Source: Trichoplax adhaerens (lineage: Eukaryota; Placozoa; Uniplacotomia; Trichoplacea; Trichoplacidae). Taken from it: DNA of 64,000 bases. Positions 39,787-51,042 of the stretch are shown here, piece after piece. The notes under the pieces were generated by a model that saw nothing but the letters and a program-made list of their open reading frames with translations, ran no database searches and was not told where the DNA came from. The stretch is from contig NW_002060946.1 in NCBI RefSeq assembly GCF_000150275.1, positions 8,086,546-8,150,545 of the forward strand. The letters run 5' to 3'. The position numbers and the translations under genes are program-made. How positions within the stretch are numbered: the first letter of the stretch is position 1; every line of letters starts with the position of its first letter.

Positions 39787-39946
39787 GAAGCCTCTGGTAC
39801 AGTACAGGCCGTACCGTACCGTACCGCACCGTACCGTGACATCAGGTGATGACGAATACGCTAGCTTGCCTTACCAATCTCATCACACATTGCCTCAGCT
39901 TGTGCAGCGCATGGTGGATTAGAAATGCTGCCATTAACCACTCAAC

Positions 39947-40385
39947 ATGCTTGGTTTATTAATCAAAGTGGTGGCTTTCTCGTTGTCTAAGAAGGCTGCA
40001 GTTTATTTATTAGGACGTGTAAGTAGTTCTTGTTGTGCTATTGAATCGTTGATTGTATGCGTACGGTCGAATTACAGATGGTCAGGGCGTCATGTTGTAG
40101 TCTAGTGGCTAGCTAGCGGAAGTGGCAAGGTCGCAAGGATGCGGATCTGATCGATCAGCTCGACTTCTTGGATGCCAATTCGTTAGCCTTCGGAGAGGAA
40201 AGGGACTGTACTCACATTCTATCTTCTTTTCATTAATTTAGGCTTACGGTTATCCGCGACTCTATAAGCGTATTATCACCATTAGCAATAGGTTGATTCA
40301 AAACCCTCAGAGAAGAGTCTCCATTCGAAATGGTGTCAAATATATCTTTCGATTGCCCAATCGATTATTGCCAATATTAAGGTAA
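39947..40385 (+). CDS. Possible 71-aa basic microprotein, not recognised
   Basis: Two exons, 39947-40018 (24 codons) and 40242-40385 (47 codons plus stop), joined in phase 0. The donor is the optimal gtaagt and the acceptor follows a pyrimidine-rich ttctatcttcttttcattaatttag-type tract. An in-frame stop lies just upstream of the ATG. The protein begins with a hydrophobic segment interrupted by Lys (MLGLLIKVVAFSLSKKAAVYLL) and continues Arg/Lys-rich (GYPRLYKRII, NPQRRVSIRNG, FRLPNRLL), net charge strongly positive. This would suit a small mitochondrial or membrane-associated protein, but I recognise no family. A longer open frame at 40391-40621 sits after its stop and is not part of it. It lies ~160 bp downstream of the GTAC foldback. 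Confidence 0.42.
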
Positions 40386-42422
40386 TCATCTTGAAATGGA
40401 TAGATCCTTATTCTTGCTATCATCTTTACTTTCAATCGGATACCGTTCTACTGTCTAACATATTGCCTGTTTCCAATGATTCAGAGGTAGAGATCATATC
40501 AAACCTTTGCCTAAGAAGCCATCATGACCTCACTGCATCGTCTATTCCTGGCTTAACTGTTCTTATTTATTGGCATACAAATGAGGTACAACAAGGCAAA
40601 GGACTACTTATACCACTGTAGCTTATACGTTTTAAAGACATAAATAAGCATGTAAAATACGTTAGAGAAAGTAGCATAAAGCTGTTATTATTTATAATTA
40701 TTTGGGGATGATCAATCTCAACGGTAGCATTAGCATTCAATTTTCAAGAAAATACTCGTATTATTGAATATTGCAATCATTTTCGACTTCAAGAATTTGC
40801 CCAATTCCATTAACGACTCTTCTACGCTATGTACAATATGATCAGGATGGATAACCTGTAAAGATACACCTTCGTTCTAGCGCAGGAAATCTTAATGATA
40901 GCTCTTTATTGCCATAGTGCAATCATTTATAGACAAATGTCCCAGCATCGAGTAGCGATTGTCTTTGGTAAAAGGTTATTTCATCACAAAAAATGCTTAC
41001 TGGATATGATATTAGGAGCAGTGAAACTTGGCGACCCAAATTCTCGTTAATCAAAGTCTGTAAAGTGCAATAACTGAATCAATTTCTCCGTTAGTGTTCA
41101 CGAATTCTACCAATGCGCCTGTAAATTTCTCCCCCTTATTTATGTCAGCTTTGACAAATTACTGATGCCGTTCTATAATTGTAATGAATAGGTAATGATA
41201 TACTACGCTGATATCAAATACATGTGTATATAAATTCTATTAGATATAAAAGTTGTTTTATGGTAGACCAGTTACTAACGGAGCCACGCTCCTACAGCTC
41301 TCATTCAGAAGATTAGCGATAAATAGAAAACGGTTTTTAGAAGATATTTTTAGTTTTATTCCCTAAATTCATTTGTTATTTGTCCTATTTATTTTCCTAA
41401 TGGATAGGAAAAGGTTTTTCTTGAATTGCAGTGTCTAAAATTGTTATTGCAGGTGTAAAAAATCCGTGTACTTAAAAATATACTGCAGATAAACTATGCT
41501 TTATGGTATGACATGTTGACACTTTTATCTTTCGTAATTAAAAACCTTAAGCCTGCTGGAAATCAACATCCTTTTTAGATCATGTCCGCAATTAAAAAAT
41601 ATCAATAAAGATGTTTCTAAAAGTGACGTAATTATATCTTAATGACTAAATTGCACGTAATAGAATAGATACTTTTTATAAGATAGTGAAACTACAAGTT
41701 GAAGAAATTGACTGGATTAAGGTATAAAAGCAATTTTATTACAGATTAACATACAGCTGAATTACAAGACCATACTATCAATAGATAAGTTTAGTCCATC
41801 AGATATGCGTTAAGGAAGGAGCAATTAATCTATTATGTATAGCAGGATTAGTGGTAGTTAATGTGAACAATTATATTCCAAGAATAAAATAAACGTAAAA
41901 ATTAAACATTAAGTTGGCTATTTACTATTTTAATATGATGATGAAATCCATAGTAGACGAGAAAATAGCCTTGTTATTCATCACGTAATGTCCGATAATT
42001 TCTAACACCACCGTTAGCGCTAATGTTTGTGTAAGAATCAATGCATTATTACCATTACAACGTATGGTGCATTAATATTTATGTATTATTTTGCAATTAT
42101 TATGGTTATGGTACGATTAGTTCGTCAACTTAACTTTAATTCTAAAATTTACATTTCAAATGGGTTGATAAAGATCAGTCCATGTCATACTTGCTCTTCA
42201 AAGGCAAATACTTAATTAACTTGCATAACCTCGATAAACTTATTAAAATTTTTCTAAATTGAAGCTTCTAAGGTTATCAATTTTAAGTTAGCCGAATATT
42301 TTAAAAATGTATTTAAAATTACAGAATGAGTTAGATTTGATATCTTCATAATAATTTTTTTTCCTAGCCATGATTATATGTTAATTTAAGCTCTTATAAG
42401 GACAATAACTGTCCATGACAGA
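40386..42422. other. Gene-free stretch downstream of EFHC2
   Basis: AT-rich, 3' to EFHC2 on the minus strand. The open frames at 40391-40621 and 42027-42215 have no domains. No repeats seen. Confidence 0.5.
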
Positions 42423-45400
42423 TTATGATTCTTGGCCACATACATCATTTAAGAAATTTTTATAGTAAACAAGATTGACACTTTGCGGCTTGGATTGATC
42501 ATTTTCTTGGTCATCCCATCTCTCAGTCGCCAACCTGTCAAGAGTCTGTTTGACTTTTGGAGGAGTTCTTACATCAACTACAAGATTATAGAAGAGTTTA
42601 TAAAAATAAAAGTTTAATTTTACTGGTATCAATGCAATCTATTATGAATTTCAACTTTTATTTTTAATTCCTATATAACTTTAACTATCGTACAGAAGAT
42701 AACTGCGTTTGTTTGTAGTGGCTATCTTTTAAATGTCAACTTACTTGGATTAACTGTCCAGTTGATAAGGTGAATAAATTCATTATAAGATACCATCTCT
42801 CTTTTATTATTTGGCATTCTAGTCATGAGAAAGTATCATACGTTATCACTGATGTTTATATTTTGGAATATCATAACAAGTAAGGCTTATCATACTGTGT
42901 ACAGTTGCGTTTTCTATATAAAGCCTTATGTTATATTTGAGTCTTAAACGCTACTTGATGATAGTATTTATAACTTCATTTGAAAGCCTGCCGAAAATGA
43001 ATAGTCAATATGATTAGACTAACCTAGCGATCAATGCCCACAGTAAACCGTTCTTAACTGGCAGTTGATGAGATCGGCACAATCTTAACAGTTCATATTT
43101 ATCTAAGCAGCCACTCCTATAAAAAATCATGAAAGATTTCGGATATCAGACCTTGAAACTGAACAATCTTGACTATGAACCTCATATTGAGGGATAATCC
43201 AGCAGAACACTTGAATTTCTAAATTAGAAAACGTTCAATTCATACTAGATTTGTGTAATTTTACTTACCTATCATTATCGTAGTGTGTAAAAATATCCCT
43301 TAAGCCTTGGTACCTGTCGTATCCACTCTGCTTTAACTGAAAACAAATAATTGCTAAATTAATTGCAGGCCTAGCTTTGAAGAAATTAAAAAGAGAATCT
43401 ATACTATCTACTGAAATACACATTCAGCAACTACAAAGAAATTCTTGAATCCATGCCGAGAATATATTTTAATAATTAATAATAACTTAATAAGCTCTCG
43501 TTCGGTACTAGGCGTATTTTTGTATATGATGAATATCGAGTTTTTTATTCACTCGAAGTTGATTTTATTGAACCAGTAACTATATCACTTACTTGCTCTT
43601 GCATAGCTGCCGCTAAATCTTCTATAGTTGTATCATCCTATAATTAATTATTAAAATAAAATTAATAATCTTTAACACAATAAATTTTTATAGGGAAATT
43701 GCAATAATCTTACTGTATATTTTAATATGAGAAAACTTTATTGATTTGGGTTAAACAATAACTGATTAAGAATCTGTAGTGTTTCAGTATTTCTTATCAC
43801 TCTCTTACTTTGAGAATACTACAATGTGTACTCGTGTATATAGTAGTTATAGTAAATTATTTAATATCGCACCCGAACATCTCCGTAATATCGCCCAAGA
43901 GTCATCAATTCGTGCTCATTCAAAGTATTGCCAGTAATTTGGCGAATAGCATGTCGTAGCGCTTCATATGGAATTTCACCAGCACCAGTTGGATCATGAT
44001 TTATCAATAATCCTTTGACTTTCTCTTTATCTGTCATGTGATTCCTTAAGACATTTATAATTCGGTTGATATCGGAATATGGAAACTAGAAGCAAATAAT
44101 ATATTCGAAATTTAGATAAAGAGGTCCAGTAATGCCGTCGCTTAGTTTATAAAAAATGCCAATTAATTTATTGATTGCTATGCAACTGCTTAGTGATGAT
44201 TGTAGTTTTAACCGTTTCTAACTAGATAGGCTGGCTAACCTCACGAGCATTTTTCTCCATATATCTAAATGCGTATTCATCAGCATCAATTAGTATAAAT
44301 TGATGACGATAAAAGATAACTCTTGCACCAATAAATAAATCCTATTAATTTAAAAAAAGGTTGCTTGGTTTTAATTTCTGCTCATTAATGACAACTATTT
44401 TTAGATTTCACTACGTATTTGACCATTACCACTTTCAAGATATACGTATATTTCGGTTCTACAATACTTACGTTAGCACTGTAGTAAGTGGTATTGCCTT
44501 CTGTACTACGGCTAGGATCAGCCACTCTTCCTCTTTCAAAAAACTTGCCACCAATGATACCTGCAAATGCACAGGAAAGAAGCACATTTTAATATTTACC
44601 TTATCATCCTATTCTAGTTCCTTATTGCATTTTAATATACATGAAAACATTCTCAATCAATCTCTAACATCGATTGAGCACGATATTATAATGATGCATT
44701 ACTCGTTCGCATATTTTCAATTTAAAGTAGTAAATCACCGTAGTTACTAATAATGGTTATATATTTATACTTTAAAGTAGCTTTACAGATACAATTTCTA
44801 ACTTATGAAATATAAATGAAGAAAAATTTTTATCTTGTAACGTAGGAAGATTGTATCTCCAATTCCTGCTATGCTACTTAAACATGCATCACTCAATTCT
44901 CACCTGAATTCCTTTGTGGTGGTTCAAAAACCTTAATTGTATCATCCGAAAGAAAGTACGAGACAATGAAACGTCGATCAACATCAATTGGCTTAGCCGT
45001 ATCCATCTTTGCGTAGAATCGCAAAATGTTGGTCTCCAAACCCTTTCTGCATTTTACATATAACCATTATAATAGATTCACGTAAATACACCCCATTCTA
45101 ATATAGCGATACATATACAGCTTTAATGTAAGATACTTACCGATCCTTCTCTACGAATTTAATGAAATCTCTTCTCGGTGGTTTTGGAATTAAGCTTAAA
45201 CAGTTACCCAAGGAGTCTTCCTCAGAACCAAATCCGTTGTAGGGTGGGTACTGTCTTGGAGGTAAAGGTTGTGGAGGGGCTCGGATTTGGATTGGTTTTA
45301 TATCTTCTGCAGAGCAAGAATCTTTATGTTAAACACTTATAGTGAACAAAATTTACAATTTCTTATGAACTTAAAAATTAATTATTTCATGGCATATACA

Positions 45401-47903
45401 ATATCTTACTTATTCCATATTTTGTACTGTAATATTCTTTGGTGAATTCATCACAGTCACATAGCAAAAATCGTCGACCATATACGTTTAAAACGTTTCC
45501 AATAGCTAGATCGCGCTCTGTATAGAAATCGCTAGCAATAGATCCGGTCTATACGAAAAACACATTTATCAGATACTCATTCGCTTAAGTGTTGTAAAAC
45601 ATAAGGAGATAAAACAAAAATTAAATGACTGGACAGGTAACAATATAAACTCACCTTTAAGCTATCAATAATATAGCGTCCACCACGGCTAGCTGTGCCA
45701 AATACATTTAAGACAGTTCGATTCGTCTTCTCGCCAGGCTGTAGTAAAGGTGTAGGGCCCCTTGGCAACTTCTGGCGATGGATAAAGATAGATGTGGTAT
45801 CCCGGCCAGCATTGGGAGGTATAGCTTCACGTATTTCAATGGTTTCATCAGCTAAGAAGAAGTGTAAGATCATTTCCCGCTCGTCGCCAAACATACTGTA
45901 GAGTTACAAAATGAGACAACATTAGCTGTAGACCACAGGTCGTAAATCAAGTTAATTGCCAAATAGGTTTTAACAATGTTTACAGCATGTAACTAAATAT
46001 GTAGCAGTTACTTTTCTGTGTCATCCCATAAGCAGTAAAAGCGCAAAACATGTCTATCATGTTCTAAGAATTGCTTAAGATTGTCTTCTTTCTCATATGG
46101 CCGCCTAGGCTGCATGCTGTCATCCAGCTGGTAAAAATAATAAATAAATTTAATTGAGCAATTCCAGGTAGAATTATAATTATAAATATAAAATATTTAG
46201 ATGATGCAAATCATCTTTCTAGGATAATCTATTTACGTATAATTCTTGTCTAATTTTTGTTTTATAATGTAGTTTGATATCATTAGCTTTGAATTAATAA
46301 AATACGTTTAATTAGAGCATTCTGCTTACTTTTCTGCGATGTTCAGTGTAAGGATCTTTCGGAGCTCCAATAGGATCATTAAGTTTAACTCCCAATTTTT
46401 TTAGAAAATTACGAGTAAAAACATCACAATCCTGCATAAAATGACAAAATAGAATTCAGTTCAATCAAAATTGGATTGTGGATTATCAATGAATTATTTG
46501 ATTTGTCCTAATATTTTGTTATATTCACTTTACTTACCACAATTTTAAATGTTTTACCATAAAAGCTGAGTTCGTTTCCAATGTTAAAATGATCCACTGA
46601 ATAAAACTCGTCGTCATTAGGTGAAGGTAGCGCAATACGATGGCGGCGAAGAATAGTGCCTAAACGGTTGTTTTTGTGATTAGGAAATTGGAATCATGCA
46701 TATGTTTCGTAAACAGACGGCATCATTTTGCATCTTTATCAATTCTATGATTATTAGTTGATTAAATCCTGTGTATTCTATCTAGGAAATTCTACCTTGT
46801 GGCATACCACTGTTTCTTTGCTGTGATTCTACAACTTGGATGGTGTCATCTTCCAAGTAAAATAAGACTTTACACCTTTATAAGTTTATAAATTAAATTC
46901 ATAAGGGTTTGAAAATATATTACAGTATGCAATTGAATCCTATTAATGCATTAAGCCTTCTCAATAAAAACGCGACGTTATATCAATAATTTATTAATGT
47001 AATATAACTGTAAGGCATTACATTCGAATTCTGTAGTTTTCTTCGCGTCGTTCCTGAACAGCCTCTTGAAAGTAAGCATCAAATCTTAAAACCTGTAAAA
47101 TAGATAGGTATATACTTTCAACAATAGTAGAAAAGTGTGCGTTGAAATCATGGATAAAAACCCGTTGTGTAATTACTTGTTTGTCAAATGCGATCCAGGC
47201 CGGTGTACTACCAAAACCATCGGATTTTGGATAGGTAGTAAACTTTGGCTTGAGTTTCTGTCCTTGTACAGGCTCTCCACCTAAATATAGTTAGCATTAT
47301 TTAACACTGGGAGATTACGCCAAGAATTGAATATTCTTCATAATAAATTGTAAATTGTCTATCAAGATTTCGTATAGATGCAACAAATTTTAATTAAGTA
47401 AACAATTCCAATACTGCGTTCAACTTGCACTATCATTCCATTCTGATTTAATCATCATCAGCGTAAAACTTACCGATACCGGGTTTTTCTTCTCCAACAA
47501 ACACTGCAACGCCATTTTGAAGATCAAACTGATGTGATTTGCTAAAATTGTTTTTACCAAGCTATAGCGCATAGAAGAATTGATGTAAGTGTGTTATTTC
47601 AAAGGTTTTAAAATATATTGTTAATATTTTATCGTAACCATCGTCATTAAGAATATTCATTTCTGTATAATTATTTCGGTGTATTCATTTATTAAGCAAT
47701 GGATGATTATATTAGTAGCAACGTATTGCCCTTTCAATTGTACTATCAACCCTCTTAAGACATTTTATAGAGATAAAAAAGGGAAACGTTATCATGCTTT
47801 ACTAGATTATACATTTACTCTATTTAAAAAATGATGATATTAATTTAAGAGTGCTTACATTTTGGTTAAAGGAAAGTCCTGGTAGGAATGGTAAATTACT
47901 CAT
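42423..47903 (-). CDS. EFHC2: EFHC2, ciliary doublet-microtubule protein (three DM10 domains plus EF-hand)
   Basis: Twenty exons agree in phase and give 750 aa, the size of human EFHC2 (749). The first exon is 47859-47903 (MSNLPFLPGLSFN). Main ones after it: 47474-47561, 47177-47280, 47022-47092, 46796-46875, 46538-46659, 46330-46431, 46012-46127, 45655-45895, 45410-45548, 45141-45306, 44904-45046, 44472-44560, 44240-44341, 43873-44085; the last five lie in 42423-43637. DM10 domains cover about 80-180, 226-369 and 428-536, with the signatures YLEDDTIQV, FLADETIEIRE and FLSDDTIKVFEPPQRNSG. EEKPGIGGEP near the start and YPPYNGFGSEEDSLGNC between DM10-2 and -3 are EFHC2-like. A canonical EF-hand loop DNDRSGCLDKYE lies at 642-653. 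EFHC proteins sit inside the doublet microtubules of motile cilia. Confidence 0.95.
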
Positions 47904-48374
47904 GATTTCTTGCCTATCGTTGTTGATGATTGCTGATAGTTAAAACTGTAACTGAAGAAATTAACGAATGATCCAAATTAAAATTAAGTAGAAATACTTT
48001 TAGGCCTAAATAAGATCGCAACAGCACCCTAATATTCAAGTAGAATCGATCCTGAAATCATCAAGACTCTTAATTTACCTGCAAATTGTTTCAAAATTAC
48101 TTGTATTACTCGATTGCAATATGGTATATAATTCAGAGATGATTAGTGTGTGAGATGACAGCATTTAACGTAGAAGTGTAGCAAGTAGCCAAGGCGTTAG
48201 TCTTCTATACAACTTTCATACAAGTTCCAATACGGGCTAAAGTAATAGCATTTTGGTCGACATGGCAACTGAGTCAGCTAAGGGACTATTTGTTGACAGT
48301 GTGGCTTCGTGTTGCTTAGATACGATGGCTACAGTGATTTCCAGCTTGTTTACAGTGAATTTTATAGCTACAGT

Positions 48375-48420
48375 ACTGTACATTGTGTAGTATTGTACTG
48401 TACTGTACTGTACTGTGTGT
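48375..48420. repeat. GTACT microsatellite
   Basis: Runs of gtact/tactg (ttgtactgtactgtactgtactg) preceded by gctacagtactgtacattg. The motif is related to the GTAC-rich foldback at 39661-39786. Confidence 0.85.
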
Positions 48421-48431
48421 GAACGAAAACT

Positions 48432-48790
48432 GATGTCACTAAAAGTGATAGGATTAGCCTATCGTTCCAATAATACTCGTATAAGAAGGCATCCCATAGG
48501 TGACATTCATAGTGCTAGCTATACTGCGGTCTCATGTTTACTGTACAGTAAATAAATTTCGAAACTATGGGTGATGTTTAAACGAAAGTGATGTCACTTA
48601 AGAGCATAAGAGAACATATCACTTAGGTGACATGCATAGTGCTAACTGTATAGTATTTGCAAACATGCGATGCGATTATGCTTTCAACGAAAAATAATTC
48701 TCACTGGAATATATATATTTAGCCATATTTTTACCACTACTTCTGTCAAGAACGTATCACAAAGGTGACATCAATAATGCTAAGAGACCC
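48432..48790. repeat. Diverged ~130-bp repeats with TGATGTCACT / GGTGACAT motifs
   Basis: aggtgacat..catagtgcta occurs at 48501, 48628 and 48766 (last copy degraded), spaced 127 and 138 bp. Upstream of the first two lies acgaaa(a)(c/g)tgatgtcact (near 48423 and 48585). TGATGTCACT and AGGTGACAT are partly complementary, so each unit can fold on itself. Confidence 0.7.
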
Positions 48791-49010
48791 TGATATCATA
48801 AAACATGGAGTACTTTCACGCATAAATAAAGACAACGGCGATATTCTATAGATCACTTCTCTTTGAGGCTGGTCTATCCAGACAATATTTATAATAAATT
48901 ATATTATATTATATCATACTTATTCTACTCTAATATTATCTATAACGTAGATTTATTTAATGTTCAAACCAAGATACAAGTCTAAATACGTCATGATCTC
49001 AGCTTATTAC

Positions 49011-49260
49011 AGGAACTGCGTACCTTAAAAGTATGGCAATAGTCTGCAGTGCAAGATTATATGACGTAGAAAAGTCGATTTTTAACCTAATAAATTATTT
49101 GCAGCCTATAATGATTTCACTAGATTAGAATCGTCAGTTTTTAACCTAATAATGTAATTGCAGATTGTTGTGATTGCAGCTTATTACAGGAATTGCCTAC
49201 CTTGGAAGCCTGTCAATAGTCTGCAGTAACAGACTGTATGGCGTAGAATAATTGGTTTAA
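49011..49260. repeat. Tandem duplication, period ~167 bp
   Basis: agcttattacagga at 49011 recurs at 49178. Both are followed by a 'taccttg/aaa' step, caatagtctgcagt and tatgacgtagaa-like text. A shared tttttaacctaataa lies between copies. Confidence 0.8.
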
Positions 49261-49925
49261 GACTATTAATTAATTATCAGACATAATTAGTCAATACTGC
49301 TAAAGACAGCAATTTCCCTGCGGCTAATTTTAGCTGTATTATGGAATAGGAATACTTTCTCTTATGACCAAAACAAATGGCTCAAAATGCCATCCCCTTC
49401 TACCACTTGCCTTTGCAATAAACGTTGTATGCAAAAACGAAGAATTGACAGGCAAATAAAGTATTGAATGATATTATGATATTTATTGTTACAAGTTCTA
49501 TATCTATCACGTAGAACTTTACTATTACTAATGCGCTTGTCTTTCGTCAAGGTGCTGGCTATCATACTCATAGCTAAGCATATTAACGTTGTTAAGTGAC
49601 TGAATGAACCATCCTAATTAGCATTCGTAAACTATCGGAAGATCTAGCTCGCATACTGTCACTAATCTGTAAGTAGTAGTTGAGAAAACGAGGATTATTT
49701 TAATTGCAATAACGGAGCTAAGGCCAAGATAAAGTTTAAAGTCTTCTCCAGCGTAGCCATTCAATCAGATAAACAATGACACCTTTCCATCACACTATAG
49801 ACAATAACCAGCCATAAATAGAGAAGGGGGCATTCTCGAATAGAGTATATTTGCATAGCGGTCCTTAGTAAAGTTGCCGATTCATGATATTCTTTCTAGT
49901 CAGAAGCAACAACCTGTAATATCAT

Positions 49926-50170
49926 TCTCTACACCCATCCCATTTTGAGAATTTGATTGATAGAGATACAGAATGCTGTACCAATTCAATTACATTACTT
50001 ATACAACAGTTTACAAGCTGTAGGATAACATTACCGCAACATCATTATTGTCACCCGTCCAATTTTATGAATTTGATTGATAGGCAAACAGAATGGTGTG
50101 CCAATTCAACTAGGTTACTTATACAGCAGATTAGATGCAGTAGGATAATATCGCCGTATATTTCCGATCA
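49926..50170. repeat. Tandem duplication, period 120 bp
   Basis: gaatttgattgatag starts at 49949 and 50069. Both copies continue acagaatg(c/g)tgt, ccaattcaa, ttacttatacagca-like text and gtaggataa. The second copy reaches ~50160, about 270 bp upstream of the peptide gene at 50437. Confidence 0.85.
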
Positions 50171-50436
50171 CACCACCTTGTGCGTAGGAGAGACGAGCTC
50201 CTATTTTCAGCCAATCAGTCGACAAGCCATCAACTGTTCATCATTTAACGTCTTCTGGTTAAACTTGTTTATAGCTTTGTGGCAGGATTGTGATATTGTA
50301 CGTGAAAGATAAACATGTAAAGATGATATGCCATAATTTGATCATTAAGATATAGGATCAGATAGTTATGCACTACACGTAAGGACCGTTTTGATCGAAT
50401 ATTTATTGAAAACAACGATTCTTTATAGGTCAAACT

Positions 50437-51042
50437 ATGAAAGCAAATTGGACATTAATCGCTATTAGCGCTATATTACTTGTTGCAACCATTTTGGGTC
50501 CTGAACAAGAACGTCAAAGTATGGAGCAGCCTGAATCCGAAGAAGAAGACTATTTCTATCCTGATGATGTCGATGATCCTGATCAGGGAGAACCTAGGGG
50601 ATTACCATCACGGAAAATGTATTCGGGTGGTACAACCAAAAAACCACGAACCTCGAAAATGGTAAGAATTAAAACATCGCTTTCGTTGACACCAAATGCT
50701 CCTTTACGCAACATCCATATAGTTATAATAATCGTATAGTCATAAAATCAAACTACAGTTATAATTTTAGCGATGACGAAAAATTCATACGAATAGATCA
50801 CTATAATTTAGGTTAGGCCTCTACTAAAGTTAACTAAGTAGAAATATTACGGCATTTCATTTCGCTAGGGTAAAATAACTTTTAATAATGATATCTCAAT
50901 TGCTTATATAGCAATTTCATCTTGCTTTATTGTCATTCATAAATGACTATATTTGCTTTTAAAGGGATGGGGTATGGATCGTTTGATGGCCTATGTGCAC
51001 AAATTATCGAATTTGTTTAAATCAAAAATGAAGAAAAAATAG
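50437..51042 (+). CDS. Secreted cationic peptide precursor A (Lys-rich amphipathic mature peptide)
   Basis: Coding exons 50437-50661 (75 codons) and 50965-51042 (25 codons plus stop) join in phase 0 (gtaaga donor). A likely intron acceptor (gattctttatag) lies eight bases before the ATG, implying a 5' UTR intron. The product is 100 aa. Residues 1-21 form a signal peptide with hydrophobic core LIAISAILLVATIL. Residues 22-53 hold 14 Asp/Glu and one Arg. Residues 54-75 are basic and Pro/Gly-rich with RK and KK sites. The last exon begins GWGMDRLMAYVHKL and ends KSKMKKK: six Lys, one Arg, one Asp, with hydrophobic residues spaced for an amphipathic helix. Acidic pro-piece plus cationic C-terminal peptide is the antimicrobial-precursor layout and recalls the placozoan peptide trichoplaxin. 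Function is inferred; a signalling peptide is the alternative. Confidence 0.65.

Larger units (their letters stand above)
47904..50436. other. Gene-free stretch upstream of EFHC2, repeat-rich
   Basis: Contains the EFHC2 promoter side and several repeats listed separately (48375-48420, 48432-48790, 49011-49260, 49926-50170). The open frame 49953-50312 reads through a 120-bp duplication and is not called; 49362-49571 has no features. Confidence 0.55.

Noticed and set aside
39541-39922. Three overlapping frames on both strands
   Set aside because: They traverse the GTAC foldback, where stops are rare by composition. The Cys/Thr/Val-rich products are repeat artefacts.
49953-50312. 119-codon open frame upstream of precursor A
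   Set aside because: It spans the 120-bp tandem duplication and has no independent coding evidence.
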